A stretch of 64,000 bases of DNA from VRUE01 sp035318745 (GTDB lineage: Bacteria > Actinomycetota > Thermoleophilia > Solirubrobacterales > 70-9). Below, piece by piece: positions 8,433 to 17,839 of this stretch. A model generated the notes under the pieces. The model was not told the origin of the DNA, did not search any database, and was given only the letters and a program-made list of their open reading frames with translations. Location: positions 17,176-81,175 of the forward strand of contig DATHEA010000012.1 in assembly GCA_035318745.1 (NCBI GenBank). Direction: 5' to 3'. The translations under genes and the position numbers were made by a program. Every line of letters begins with the position of its first letter. Position 1 is the stretch's first letter.

Positions 8433-10049
8433 CTATGGATCGATCAGCACGCCTGGGTTCAGGATCGCGCCCGGATCGAGCTCCGCCTTGGCGGCACGCA
8501 GCGCGGCCGCGAACGGCGCCGGACGCTGACGGTCATACCAGGGGCGATGATCGCGACCGACCGCGTGGTGGTGGGTGATCGTGCCGCCGCCTTCGATCAC
8601 AGCCTCCGCCGCAGCCGCCTTGATCTCGTCCCACTGCTCGACCTCGCCGCCGCGCTTTGCCGGCGCCATCACGGTGAAGTAGGGCGCAGGTCCGTCAGGG
8701 TAGACGTGGGTGAAGCGGCAGCTGATCCGTGGCGCGCCGGGCCCTCGCGCCGGGACGCCACAAACCTCAGCCACCCTCGTCCGCACCAGCGCCATCACGC
8801 CTCCGTGGAACGCCTCGAAGCGGTCCCAGGTGATTGCCGTCTCGAAGGTCTCGGAAAGGACGCCGCAGGCGACGAAGGTGTCGCGCAGGTAGGGGGCGAG
8901 GAGGAAGGCACTGCGCCAGGCGCCAACGGCGCCCGAACCCTCGCTGTCACCCTCGCCGCTGCCGCGCACCTCACCCGGCACGCCGCCGTGCTCGCGGGCT
9001 ATGGCCAGGGCCTGGCTCATCGGCTCATCGCAAGGATGGTGGGCCGACTCGAAGCCGAGCACCAGCAGGCTCTTCTTGCCGCTGCCGGCGCCGGTCATAC
9101 CCGCCTCCGTCGCATCGAGCAGGCGGCAGTTGCTCGGGTACAAGCCCGACTGCGATATCCCCCGCACGGCGCCCGCCGCTCCCAGGAAGTCCTCGAACTC
9201 AACCCCGCAGGAGGCTTTGAACTGCGGACGCGGCCGCACCCGCATCCAGGCCTCGCCGACCACGCCGAGGATTCCCTCCGAGCCGATCAGCGCCCGGTCG
9301 GGTGACGGGCCGGCCCCCGAACCCGGCAACCGACGGCTCTCCCAGAGCCCGCGCGGGGTGATCGCCCGCACCGACTCGACCAGGTCGTCGATGTGGGTGT
9401 AGAGGGTGGCGAAGTGCCCGCCGGCCCGGGTGGCGATCCAGCCACCCAGGGTCGAGTACTCGAACGATTGGGGGAAATGGCGCAGGGTCAGCCCATGCTC
9501 GCGCAGCTGGTCCTCCAACCCCGGTCCCGTGGCCCCAGCCTGGATCCGAGCCGCCATCGACTCCGCATCCACCTCCAGCACCCGGTCCAGCCGGCGCAGA
9601 TCGAGCGAGACGAAGGGGCGATCTCCAAGGCGACCCTCGATCCCCCCGACCACACTCGTCCCACCGCCAAAAGGAATGACCGCAGCGCCCTCGGACTCGG
9701 CCCAGCTGAGCACAGTCTCGATCTCAGACTCATCCTGAGGCAGCGCCACCAGATCAGGCGGATTCCCGAATTCCCCCCGAAACCCCCGCACGACATCCCG
9801 ATAAGCCTTCCCCAGCGCCCGACTGACCCGCTCGTACTTCTCATCCGTGAACAGATCCCCAAGCCCACTCGGCACTTTCAACCGCGGCGCCCGAACCTCG
9901 ACTGCGTCTAGAGGCACAGCCTTCTCGGGCTCGCCCCCAAACCCCAGCCGCTCCCGAATCCCCGCGGCAGCCTCCACCAGCTCCTTCTCAGAAGGCGCCT
10001 GATCCGCGTAGCCCCACCCCCAGTGCTTGAGCCTGCGCTCATCTCCCAT
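8433..10049 (-). CDS. FAD-binding oxidase, alkyl-DHAP synthase-like
   Basis: 538 residues. The N-terminal HWGWGYAD is characteristic of alkyldihydroxyacetonephosphate synthase-like flavoproteins. The VAO-type FAD domain is clear: VIPFGGGTSVVGG (about 130-142), the QAGATGPGLE and GGWIATRAGGHFATLYTHIDDLV segments, and IGSEGILGVV. The C-terminal cap ends with a THHHAVGRDHRPWYDRQ stretch carrying the His cluster found near the flavin in this family. It could make ether lipids or oxidise a 2-hydroxyacid-like substrate; sequence alone does not decide. It stands alone on the minus strand, and the next gene upstream is divergent. Confidence 0.87.
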   Translation of the reverse strand: MGDERRLKHWGWGYADQAPSEKELVEAAAGIRERLGFGGEPEKAVPLDAVEVRAPRLKVPSGLGDLFTDEKYERVSRALGKAYRDVVRGFRGEFGNPPDLVALPQDESEIETVLSWAESEGAAVIPFGGGTSVVGGIEGRLGDRPFVSLDLRRLDRVLEVDAESMAARIQAGATGPGLEDQLREHGLTLRHFPQSFEYSTLGGWIATRAGGHFATLYTHIDDLVESVRAITPRGLWESRRLPGSGAGPSPDRALIGSEGILGVVGEAWMRVRPRPQFKASCGVEFEDFLGAAGAVRGISQSGLYPSNCRLLDATEAGMTGAGSGKKSLLVLGFESAHHPCDEPMSQALAIAREHGGVPGEVRGSGEGDSEGSGAVGAWRSAFLLAPYLRDTFVACGVLSETFETAITWDRFEAFHGGVMALVRTRVAEVCGVPARGPGAPRISCRFTHVYPDGPAPYFTVMAPAKRGGEVEQWDEIKAAAAEAVIEGGGTITHHHAVGRDHRPWYDRQRPAPFAAALRAAKAELDPGAILNPGVLIDP

Positions 10050-10092
10050 GGCAATCAGTCCTCAGCGGGTCGAAAAGAGTCTTTTTGGGGAT

Positions 10093-10142
10093 ATATGGCA
10101 AACTTGTTTTGACATAGAATGGAAAGAACAAGTTTGCCATAT
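10093..10142. promoter_or_regulatory. 16-bp perfect inverted repeat at the start of the AlbA-type regulator
   Basis: ATATGGCAAACTTGTT at 10093-10108 and its exact reverse complement at 10127-10142 flank an 18-base AT-rich spacer. The spacer holds a consensus TTGACA (10109-10114) and the proposed ATG (10119). This is far more AT-rich than the surroundings. It may be an operator for the regulator encoded here, or an RNA stem enclosing the start codon. Confidence 0.65.
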
Positions 10143-11759
10143 CCGCCATTTCATCCCAGAAGATCGGATCTTCGCCTGGCTCTCGATCCCGCAGACTTCA
10201 AACGTGAGTTCCCCAATGAGAGCAAGTACGTCGAGTTCAAGAGAGGGATCGGTAACGACAGTTTCAAGGATACGGTGGTCTCGTTTTCCAACGCCGACGG
10301 AGGGGTGATCCTCGTTGGTGTCGAGGACGACGGGACTATCGTCGGCAAAAAGCTGGACGCAGGCACCGAAGACGCTATCCACGAGGCGATCCGCAACGTC
10401 CGCGACCCCGGCCGCTACTCGCTCCATGAGCTCTCGGTGGGCGGTCGACCTATCGTCGCTGTCTCGGTGGATCGCCGCCACGAAGGTTTCTCCCAAACCT
10501 CCGGGGCTGTGGTCAAGGTCAGGAAGGGGACTCGCGACGAATCTCTTTTTGGGACCGAGCTGCAGCGCTTCGTAACCCGGGGCTCTGCCAAGCGCTACGA
10601 GCTGAACCCCACGGAACTGCCAGTGGGCGCTGTGGACCCGGAGCGGCTTGCGGAAATACAGACCGCCTTCGAGTGGCGCTCCAACGAGGTGCAAGACCGA
10701 CTGGAAGAGGCAAGACTGGTGGCGGAGGGCCATCTAACTGTCTCCGGCGCCATGTGCCTCGTCGCCGATCCCTCGACAGCCCTAGGAAAGGTTTACGTGG
10801 AGCTCCTCCGTTTCCGCGGAGACGATTCCGCTGACTACGACCTCCGGATCGAGTTCCGTGGATCCGCTCAAGAGCAAATTCGAAATGCAGCCGCCCGGAT
10901 CTTGGAGGAGGTGGGTACGGAGCTCGTCGTCCTAGGGATTCGGCGATACGACCTGCCGCGACTACCGAGGGAAGTGATTCGCGAGGGGATGGCAAACGCC
11001 GTAGCGCATCGTGACTACGAGCTGGATCGGACTCCCATCAAGGTTGAAATCCGGCCCTCCTCAGTGGTCATCCGGTCCCCCGGTCGGCTCCTCGAGCCGG
11101 TCACGGTTGAGAATATGCGAGAAACCAACGCCGCTCGCAATGTGCAGCTCATTCGCGTGCTTCGCCGTCTAGATCTCGCAGAGGACGAGGGAAGGGGCGT
11201 TGACCTCATGGAAGACGAAATGGCGGAGGAAATGCTCGATCCCCCGCGCTTCGAGGAGTTCGACCATGGGGTGCGTGTCACGCTACCGCTGCGCAGCGCC
11301 GTGGCGCCGGCCGAGCGCGCTTGGATCAAGGAGCTTGAGCACAGGGGCAGCCTGCGCGCAGCCGATCGACTCCTTCTCGTACACGCAGCCCGCGGCGAGG
11401 CGCTCACCAATGCCAAGGCGCGTGAGATCTTGCAGGTGGACCGCGACCTCGCCCGGGAAGCGCTGCAACGCCTCCGAGGCGCCGGATTCGTTAGGCAAAA
11501 GGGGCAACGAGGTGGGGCCACTTATCACCTGGAGGGGTCACTCGCCCCGCCAGCTGGACTCCGCCTGGACAGGGACGAATTGGCCGCAGCAATCGAGGCC
11601 ATGGCGGCCGAACGACCGATCACGAATGCCATGGTCAGAGATGTAACCGGCCTTGGGAGAGGCGAAGTGAAGTATCTGCTCAAGCGCCTGGTGGACGAAG
11701 GTCGTCTCGTCAAGGTCGGCGAGCGGCGCGGTACTCGCTATCGCCTTCCCAGCTACTAA
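10119..11759 (+). CDS. AlbA_2 (Schlafen-like) / HATPase_c_4 transcriptional regulator
   Basis: 546 residues by the ATG at 10119. The N-terminal AlbA_2/divergent AAA-4 domain is seen in ESKYVEFKRGIGND...FSNADGGVILVGVEDDG (about 33-75). A GHKL-type C-terminal module follows (REVIREGMANAVAHRDY and IRSPGRLLEPVT). Two winged-helix regions close the protein (about 415-455 and 485-546, ending RLVKVGERRGTRYRLPSY). Such proteins are called RecG-like or Schlafen-domain regulators; targets are mostly unknown and some sit in defence loci. The start is uncertain: there is no Shine-Dalgarno and the ATG lies inside a 16-bp inverted repeat. Codon choice is less GC-biased than in neighbours, suggesting acquisition. 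Confidence 0.8.
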   Translation: MERTSLPYPPFHPRRSDLRLALDPADFKREFPNESKYVEFKRGIGNDSFKDTVVSFSNADGGVILVGVEDDGTIVGKKLDAGTEDAIHEAIRNVRDPGRYSLHELSVGGRPIVAVSVDRRHEGFSQTSGAVVKVRKGTRDESLFGTELQRFVTRGSAKRYELNPTELPVGAVDPERLAEIQTAFEWRSNEVQDRLEEARLVAEGHLTVSGAMCLVADPSTALGKVYVELLRFRGDDSADYDLRIEFRGSAQEQIRNAAARILEEVGTELVVLGIRRYDLPRLPREVIREGMANAVAHRDYELDRTPIKVEIRPSSVVIRSPGRLLEPVTVENMRETNAARNVQLIRVLRRLDLAEDEGRGVDLMEDEMAEEMLDPPRFEEFDHGVRVTLPLRSAVAPAERAWIKELEHRGSLRAADRLLLVHAARGEALTNAKAREILQVDRDLAREALQRLRGAGFVRQKGQRGGATYHLEGSLAPPAGLRLDRDELAAAIEAMAAERPITNAMVRDVTGLGRGEVKYLLKRLVDEGRLVKVGERRGTRYRLPSY

Positions 11760-11786
11760 GCCGCTGCGCCGTCCTCAGCAGGGGCG

Positions 11787-13778
11787 CTACCAGTGAACGC
11801 CTTTCATCAAGTGCGCAAAGGCAACCGCCTCGGTAGTGGGCGCCCGATCGGGCGCCTCGTCGCCCTTCCCTTTGGCCGCCTGCGACTCAGGAAAGAGTTT
11901 GTAGGCCGTGTTGAGGATTTTGTCGCTGACCGTCGGCGCGACCGCGTAGAGCAGCTCGCCGAAGGTGCCCATCCGGGTCGCCACCTTCTTCGGCTTGCCG
12001 ATCATCGCCCCGGCGATCATCTCCGCTGCCTCCTCGGGCGTGATCGCCGGGAACATGTCGTACATTCGCGTCGGCGCGATCATCGGCGTCCGCACCAGCG
12101 GCATGTAGATCGTCGTGATGTTGACGCCGTCGTCGAACACCTCGGAGGCGATCACCCGGCTGAAGGCGTCCAGCGCCGACTTCGAGGCAACGTAGGCGGA
12201 GAAGCGCGGTGGGTTGGTCTGGGCGCCGATCGAGCTGATGTTGATGATGTGGCCCGACTTGCGCGCCTGCATCGAGGGCAGCAGCGCCAGGATCAGCCTC
12301 AGGGCGCCGAAGTAGTTGATCTGCATCGTCCGCTCGTAGTCGTGGAAGCGGTCGTAGGAGAGCTTCACCGAGCGCCGGATCGAGCGGCCCGCGTTGTTGA
12401 CCAGGATGTCGACCTGCCCGTGGTAGGCGAGCACCTCCTCGGCCATCCGCTCGACGTCCTCGACGTCGGACATGTCGCAGCGGTGGATGTGGGCCACACC
12501 GCCGCCTGTCTCGATCTCCCTTTTCGTCTCCTCCAGCTTGTCGACTGAGCGAGCGACGAGCAGCACGGTCGCGCCGGCGTCGGCTGCCTTGACCGCCGCC
12601 GCCTTGCCGATCCCCGAGGAGGCGCCGGTGATCAACACCACCTTGCCGCGCACCGCCGCCGAGAGCGAGCGGTCCTTGAACAGGTCGGGGTCGAGGTTGC
12701 GCTCCCAGTAGTCCCAGACGCGATCGGCGTAGCTCTCCAGGGGCGGCACCTCGATCCCCGAACCGGCAAGGGCCGCCTCCGCCTCGGTCGAGTCGAAGTG
12801 AGTGGGGTAGCTGACATAGCTGAGCACGCCGGCAGGGATGCCGACCTGGTTGAGGGCCACCTTTGCCGCTCGCTTCGCCGGCGGGAAGAACTTCAACCCC
12901 GTGCGGACCAGGCTGGTGGCCGGATCGGTGATGCCGGAGTCGAGCTGCAGCGCCGCCTGCGGCGCGTCTGCAGCCCGGGCGAAGAGGTTGAGGACCTCGC
13001 CAGCGGTCTTCGGCCTCGGGTCGGTGAGGCTGAAGGCGCGACCGTCGAGCCCCGGCTTGTGGGCGATGTGGTCGATCGCCGCGGCGACGTAGTCGACCGG
13101 GACGATGTTGATCTCCCCCCCCTCGATGCCGACGGTGGGCAGCCAGGACGGCAGCATCCGCCGTGCCTGCTGCAGCAGCTTGAACATGTAGTAGGGGCCG
13201 TCGATCTTGTCGATCTCGCCGCTGCGCGAGTCGCCGACGACGATCCCCGGGCGGTAGACCCGCCAGGGCCGGCTGCATTGCTCGCGCACGACCCGCTCGG
13301 ACTCGTGCTTGGTGCGGAAGTAGGGGTGGGTGTCGAGGTCTTCGGCCTGCTCGAACATGTCCTCGGTCCAGGTGCCCTTGTAGAGGCCGGCCGCGGCGAT
13401 CGAGCTGATCTGGTGGAAGCAACCCGCCTCGATCGCGCCGGCCAGTTCGACCGCGTGCCTGGTTCCCTCGACGTTGGCGACCTCCTGGGCCTCGGCGCCC
13501 GCCGCCATGTCGTAGATCGCGGCGAGGTGGAAGAAGTGATCGACGTCGCCGCGCAGCGTCAACAGGTCCTCCTCGGAGACGCCGAGACCGGGCTGGGCGA
13601 GGTCGCCGGCGATCGGCACGACCCGTGCTCCATCGGCTCCCCAGGCGGTCCGCAGCTCCTCCAGGCGCCCGCGCGAGCCCGCCCGGACCAGCGCGTAAAC
13701 CGTCCCCTCGCGCTGCAAGAGTCTGGCCACGAGGTTGCGACCGATGAAGCCGGTGGCGCCGGTGACGAAGTAGTTCAT
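11787..13778 (-). CDS. Fused acyl-CoA reductase / short-chain dehydrogenase (AcrA1-like)
   Basis: 663 residues from ATG 13778 (MNYFVTGATGFIGRN). The N-terminal half is an extended SDR of the fatty acyl-CoA reductase type: TGATGFIG nucleotide loop (6-13), SSIAAAG, and the active-site pair in YFRTKHESE (Y-x3-K). The second half, from about residue 380, is a classical SDR: VLITGASSGIGKA, VNNAGRSIRR, ISSIGAQ and YVASKSALDAF. The same fusion and size occur in mycobacterial AcrA1-type proteins annotated as acyl-CoA reductases, so reduction of long-chain acyl-CoA or lipid modification is likely. The TGA upstream of kgd is on the other strand: the two start codons are only 26 bases apart. The in-frame ATG at 13793 is rejected because AAAGAG precedes the inner one. 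Confidence 0.88.
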   Translation of the reverse strand: MNYFVTGATGFIGRNLVARLLQREGTVYALVRAGSRGRLEELRTAWGADGARVVPIAGDLAQPGLGVSEEDLLTLRGDVDHFFHLAAIYDMAAGAEAQEVANVEGTRHAVELAGAIEAGCFHQISSIAAAGLYKGTWTEDMFEQAEDLDTHPYFRTKHESERVVREQCSRPWRVYRPGIVVGDSRSGEIDKIDGPYYMFKLLQQARRMLPSWLPTVGIEGGEINIVPVDYVAAAIDHIAHKPGLDGRAFSLTDPRPKTAGEVLNLFARAADAPQAALQLDSGITDPATSLVRTGLKFFPPAKRAAKVALNQVGIPAGVLSYVSYPTHFDSTEAEAALAGSGIEVPPLESYADRVWDYWERNLDPDLFKDRSLSAAVRGKVVLITGASSGIGKAAAVKAADAGATVLLVARSVDKLEETKREIETGGGVAHIHRCDMSDVEDVERMAEEVLAYHGQVDILVNNAGRSIRRSVKLSYDRFHDYERTMQINYFGALRLILALLPSMQARKSGHIINISSIGAQTNPPRFSAYVASKSALDAFSRVIASEVFDDGVNITTIYMPLVRTPMIAPTRMYDMFPAITPEEAAEMIAGAMIGKPKKVATRMGTFGELLYAVAPTVSDKILNTAYKLFPESQAAKGKGDEAPDRAPTTEAVAFAHLMKGVHW

Positions 13779-13804
13779 CGCTCTTTCATACACTCAATCT
13801 ACGA

Positions 13805-16800
13805 ATGGCGCAAACGGCGACCGTCCAGATCCAGATGCCCGAGATGGGCGAGTCGGTCACCGAGGGCATCGTTCTCGAATGGCATGTCGCCGAGGGCGAC
13901 TTCGTCAAGGAGGGCGACACGGTGGTCGAGGTCTCGACCGACAAGGTCGACGCAGAGGTCCCTGCGCCGGCTGACGGCGTCATTACGAAGCTGATTGCGG
14001 CGGTTGACGACGAGGTGCCGGTGGGGGCGCCGCTTGCCGAGATGGAGCCTGGCGAGGGCGACGGTGGCGGTAACGGGACGGCCCAGGGTTCGGATGCCTC
14101 AGCCGCGGGTCCTGTCGCCGAGGAGGGGGGGGCGCTGCGGGCGGGCCACGGTCCGTCCTCGACCCCCCCCTCCTCGGCACCACCCACGGGTGAGACGTCT
14201 GGAAACGGCGCCAGCGACGCCAACGGATCGGACGGAGTTCGGGCGACTCCCGTTGCGCGGCGGGTAGCTGCGGATAACGGCGTTGACCTTGCTTCGGTGG
14301 ATGGAAGCGGGCCGGGGAGCAAGGTGACGAAGGACGATGTGCTTGCTGCTGCCAATGGCGGTGGAGCTGCGGGGCCCGTCAGTGGAGAGGCGAAAGCTCT
14401 TAGGGGGCCTGCCGCGATGTTGGCTCAGGCTATGGGCGAGAGTCGGGAGGTTCCTACTGCTACGTCGTTCCGGACGGTTGCGGTCGACACGCTCGATGCG
14501 AAGCGCAAGGCGTTGAATGGGCAGTTGAAAGAGCGCGGGCTGAAGGTCTCCTTCACCCACCTGATCGCCTGGGCGATCGTGCAGGCCGCTAAGGAATGGC
14601 CGGTGATGGTGCGCAGCTTCGAGGAGCGCGAGGGCAAGCCCTTTGCGATCGAGAACGGTCCGGTCAACCTCGGCATCGCGGTCGACATCGAGCGCAAGGA
14701 CGGCTCGCGCAGCCTGATGGTGCCGGCGATCAAGGGGGCCGACGGGCTCGACTTCGCCGCCTTCCACGCCTACTACGAGGACCTGATCACGAAGACGCGG
14801 GAGAGCAAGCTCACCGCCGACGACTTCCTCGGCACCAACATCTCCCTGACCAACCCGGGTGGGATCGGCACCGCCGCCTCGGTCCCCCGCCTGATGAAGG
14901 GACAGAGCGCGATCATCGCCGCCGGCGCGATCGCCTACCCGCCCGAGTGGGCGCACGCATCGCCCGAGCGGCTGCGGCAGCTCGGCGTCTCGAAGACGAT
15001 GACGCTGACCTCGACCTACGACCACCGGGTGATCCAGGGCGCGGAGTCCGGCGCCTTCCTGCGCCGGATCGAAGGGCTGCTCGAAGGCGAAGACGGCTTC
15101 TACGAGACGGTCGCCGGCGATCTCGGCATCGACGCGGCGCCGCTTGCCGCCGCGCACCCGGCCTCCGCTTCTGCCCCGCCGCTGGGTGCCGCGCAACCCC
15201 CGGCGACCCCCGGCGCGCCGGACGAGGAGCTGCTCGGCGCGGTGCAGGCTGCCACCTCGCTGCTCAAGGGCTACCGCACCCACGGCCACCTCGCCGCCCG
15301 TCTCGACCCGCTGGGGCGCGAGCCGCAGGGCGACCCGGCGATTCAGCCCGAGAGCCTCAACCTGACGCCGGAGCTGATGGCCCGGGTGCCCGCTTCGATC
15401 CTGCGCATCGGCGTCCCCGGCGAGACCCTGCTCGACGTCCTGCCGCGGATGCGCGAGGCCTACTGCGGCTCGATCGCCTACCAGTTCGAGCACCTCTCCT
15501 CGCACCAGCAGCGGACCTGGCTGCGCGAGATGGTCGAGACCGGCGCCCACCGCCAACCGCTCGACGACGACGAGAAACGCCGCCTGCTGGGCCGGTTGAT
15601 CGACGTCTTCGAGTTCGAGCGCTTCGTCGAGAAAGCGTATTTGGGCCAGAAGATCTTCACGATCGAGGGCCTCGACGTGATCGTGCCGATGCTCGACGAG
15701 CTGGTCACCCTCGCCGGCCGCGCCGGCGCCGAGGAGGTCGCCTTCGGCATGGCCCACCGTGGCCGCCTCGCCGTTCTCGCCCACAACCTGGGCCGCTCGG
15801 TCGAGTCGATCCTGGCCGAGTTCGAGGGCGCCAAGCAGATCGAGATGGTGAAGGCCGTCGCGGCGATTCCCCACGGCGGCACCGGCGACGTCAAGTACCA
15901 CTACGGCCACCAGGGGACCTACGAGACCCACGAGGGCGAGAAGATCGCGGTGCGGCTCTTTCCCAACCCGAGCCACCTCGAGTTCGTCGACCCGGTGGTC
16001 GAGGGCGCGACCCGCTTCCTCCAGTCGGAGATCGACGGGGCGAAGCTCGAGCACAAGCCGAAGTACGCGGTGCCGGTGCTGCTCCACGGCGACGCCGCCT
16101 TCCCGGGCCAGGGAGTAGTCGCCGAGACGCTCAACCTGCAGGCGCTGCGTGGCTACACCACCGGCGGCACGATTCACATCATCCAGGACAACCAGGTGGG
16201 CTTCACGACCGACCCCGAGGACGCCCGCTCGACCCCTTACGCCGCCGACATGGCGAAGGGGTTCAACGTCCCGATCGTCCATGTCAACGCCGACGACGTC
16301 GAGGCCTGCTCCTCGGCGATCCGACTGGCGATGGCCTATCGCGAGCGCTGGGGGCGCGACATCGTCATCGACGTGATCGGCTACCGCCGCTTCGGCCACA
16401 ACGAGACCGACGAGCCCGCCTACACCCAGCCGGCGATCGCGGCCAAGATCAAGGCTCACCCGCCGGTCTCCGAGATCTACGCCGAGAAGCTGATCGAGGA
16501 CGGGACGATCGCCCGCGAGGACGTCGAGCGGGCGCGCCAAGAGCGCCACGACGAGATGTCGGGCTCGCTGAAGGACCTGCGCAGGAAGATGGAGCTGGGC
16601 GAGTACGAAGACCCGACCGTGACCACCTCCAGCACCGGAGAACTCGACCGCAGCGCCAGCCCGCCGGTCGAAACGACAGTCCCGGTGGAGAAGCTGACCG
16701 AGCTGAACGAGGCGCTGCTCGAGGTGCCGGACAGCTTCACGATCCACCGCAAGCTGCGCAAACCGCTCGGCAATCGAGGCCAGGCGCTCGCCGAGGGTGG

Positions 16801-17839
16801 AATCGAGTTCGGCCATGCCGAGGCGCTTGCCTTCTCATCGCTGCTGACCGAGGGCGTCCACATCCGCCTCACCGGCCAGGACACCGAGCGCGGCACCTTC
16901 TCGCATCGCCATCTCGTCCTCCACGACGAGAAGACCGGCCTCCCCTACTGCCCGATGCAGAACCTCGACGACGCCAAAGCCCCCTTCGAGCTCTACAACA
17001 GCCCGCTCTCGGAGATCGCCTGCCTCGGCTTCGAGTACGGGTACTCGGCGGCGACCCCGGACGCGCTGGTCCTCTGGGAGGCCCAGTTCGGCGATTTCGC
17101 CAACGCCGGCCAGGTGATCATCGACAGCTTCATCGTCTCGGGCGAGGCGAAGTGGGGACAGACCAGCCGCCTCACGCTGCTGCTGCCGCACGGCTACGAG
17201 GGCTCCGGCCCGGAGCACTCCAGCGCCCGCATCGAGCGCTTCATGGCGTTGGCGGCGGAGGGCAACATCCGCATCGCCAACCCCAGCAGCGCCGCGCAGT
17301 ACTTCCACCTGCTGCGCCGCCAGGCGCTGATCCGCAAGCCGCGGCCGATGATCGTCTTCACCCCGAAGGGGCTGCTGCGACTCGACCGCGCCGCGGCGAC
17401 GGTCGATCAGCTGACCGGCGGCCAGTTCCACTTCATCCTCGACGACCCCGCCGCGGCCGAGCGCCGCGAGAAGGTCGAGCGCCTCGTGCTCTGCACCGGC
17501 AAGGTCTACTGGGACATCGACGCCAGCGAGCGGCGCGAGACGGCCGAGAACGTGGCGATCGCCCGGGTCGAGCTGCTCTACCCGTTCGCCAAGGAACAGC
17601 TCAGCGAGCTGATCGCCTCCTACCCCAACTTGAAAGAGATCGTCTGGGCGCAGGAGGAGCCGCGCAACATGGGCTGCTGGAAGGTGATGTCGCGACGCCT
17701 CCCCGACCTGATGCCCGAGGGCGTCGAGCTCGGCTACGTCGGCCGCCCGACCCGGGCGAGCCCGGGCGAGGGCTACTCGATCGCCCACGCGCGCGAGCAG
17801 GAGCGGATCGTGCTCACCGCGCTCACCCCCGGCGCCTGA
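13805..17839 (+). CDS. kgd: Multifunctional 2-oxoglutarate decarboxylase/dehydrogenase (E2-E1 fusion) with N-terminal lipoyl domain
   Basis: 1344 residues. Domains in order are a lipoyl domain (1-80, lipoyl-Lys K47 in STDKVDAEV), a Gly/Ala/Pro linker carrying an inverted repeat, a peripheral-subunit-binding domain (ATPVARRVAADNGVDL, about 140-175), an E2 acyltransferase core (about 215-440, H407 in YDHRVIQGAESG), and a thiamine-dependent E1 (about 480-1344: FGMAHRGRL, GDAAFPGQGVV, RRFGHNETDEP). It makes succinyl-CoA or succinic semialdehyde from 2-oxoglutarate. Mycobacterial Kgd and corynebacterial OdhA have the E2-E1 fusion but lack the lipoyl domain, so this protein looks like a complete E2 fused to E1. 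DUF3817 is coupled downstream. Confidence 0.95.
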   Translation: MAQTATVQIQMPEMGESVTEGIVLEWHVAEGDFVKEGDTVVEVSTDKVDAEVPAPADGVITKLIAAVDDEVPVGAPLAEMEPGEGDGGGNGTAQGSDASAAGPVAEEGGALRAGHGPSSTPPSSAPPTGETSGNGASDANGSDGVRATPVARRVAADNGVDLASVDGSGPGSKVTKDDVLAAANGGGAAGPVSGEAKALRGPAAMLAQAMGESREVPTATSFRTVAVDTLDAKRKALNGQLKERGLKVSFTHLIAWAIVQAAKEWPVMVRSFEEREGKPFAIENGPVNLGIAVDIERKDGSRSLMVPAIKGADGLDFAAFHAYYEDLITKTRESKLTADDFLGTNISLTNPGGIGTAASVPRLMKGQSAIIAAGAIAYPPEWAHASPERLRQLGVSKTMTLTSTYDHRVIQGAESGAFLRRIEGLLEGEDGFYETVAGDLGIDAAPLAAAHPASASAPPLGAAQPPATPGAPDEELLGAVQAATSLLKGYRTHGHLAARLDPLGREPQGDPAIQPESLNLTPELMARVPASILRIGVPGETLLDVLPRMREAYCGSIAYQFEHLSSHQQRTWLREMVETGAHRQPLDDDEKRRLLGRLIDVFEFERFVEKAYLGQKIFTIEGLDVIVPMLDELVTLAGRAGAEEVAFGMAHRGRLAVLAHNLGRSVESILAEFEGAKQIEMVKAVAAIPHGGTGDVKYHYGHQGTYETHEGEKIAVRLFPNPSHLEFVDPVVEGATRFLQSEIDGAKLEHKPKYAVPVLLHGDAAFPGQGVVAETLNLQALRGYTTGGTIHIIQDNQVGFTTDPEDARSTPYAADMAKGFNVPIVHVNADDVEACSSAIRLAMAYRERWGRDIVIDVIGYRRFGHNETDEPAYTQPAIAAKIKAHPPVSEIYAEKLIEDGTIAREDVERARQERHDEMSGSLKDLRRKMELGEYEDPTVTTSSTGELDRSASPPVETTVPVEKLTELNEALLEVPDSFTIHRKLRKPLGNRGQALAEGGIEFGHAEALAFSSLLTEGVHIRLTGQDTERGTFSHRHLVLHDEKTGLPYCPMQNLDDAKAPFELYNSPLSEIACLGFEYGYSAATPDALVLWEAQFGDFANAGQVIIDSFIVSGEAKWGQTSRLTLLLPHGYEGSGPEHSSARIERFMALAAEGNIRIANPSSAAQYFHLLRRQALIRKPRPMIVFTPKGLLRLDRAAATVDQLTGGQFHFILDDPAAAERREKVERLVLCTGKVYWDIDASERRETAENVAIARVELLYPFAKEQLSELIASYPNLKEIVWAQEEPRNMGCWKVMSRRLPDLMPEGVELGYVGRPTRASPGEGYSIAHAREQERIVLTALTPGA
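14117..14178. repeat. In-frame inverted repeat within the kgd linker
   Basis: A perfect 16-bp arm pair (14117-14132 and 14163-14178, left arm gccgaggagggggggg) encloses 30 bases. It lies in the Gly/Pro linker between the lipoyl and subunit-binding domains and encodes about 21 residues without stop. The left arm begins like the arm of the element at 42301-42423 (gccgaggaggggg), so the two may be related. Confidence 0.7.

Noticed and set aside
10109..10114. TTGACA as -35 box of the AlbA-type regulator
   Set aside because: No -10 hexamer lies 16-18 bases downstream, and the site overlaps the presumed start codon.
14099..16816. 905-codon minus-strand open frame opposite kgd
   Set aside because: Antisense shadow of a gene with intact lipoyl, E2 and E1 motifs; composition is that of high-GC antisense frames.
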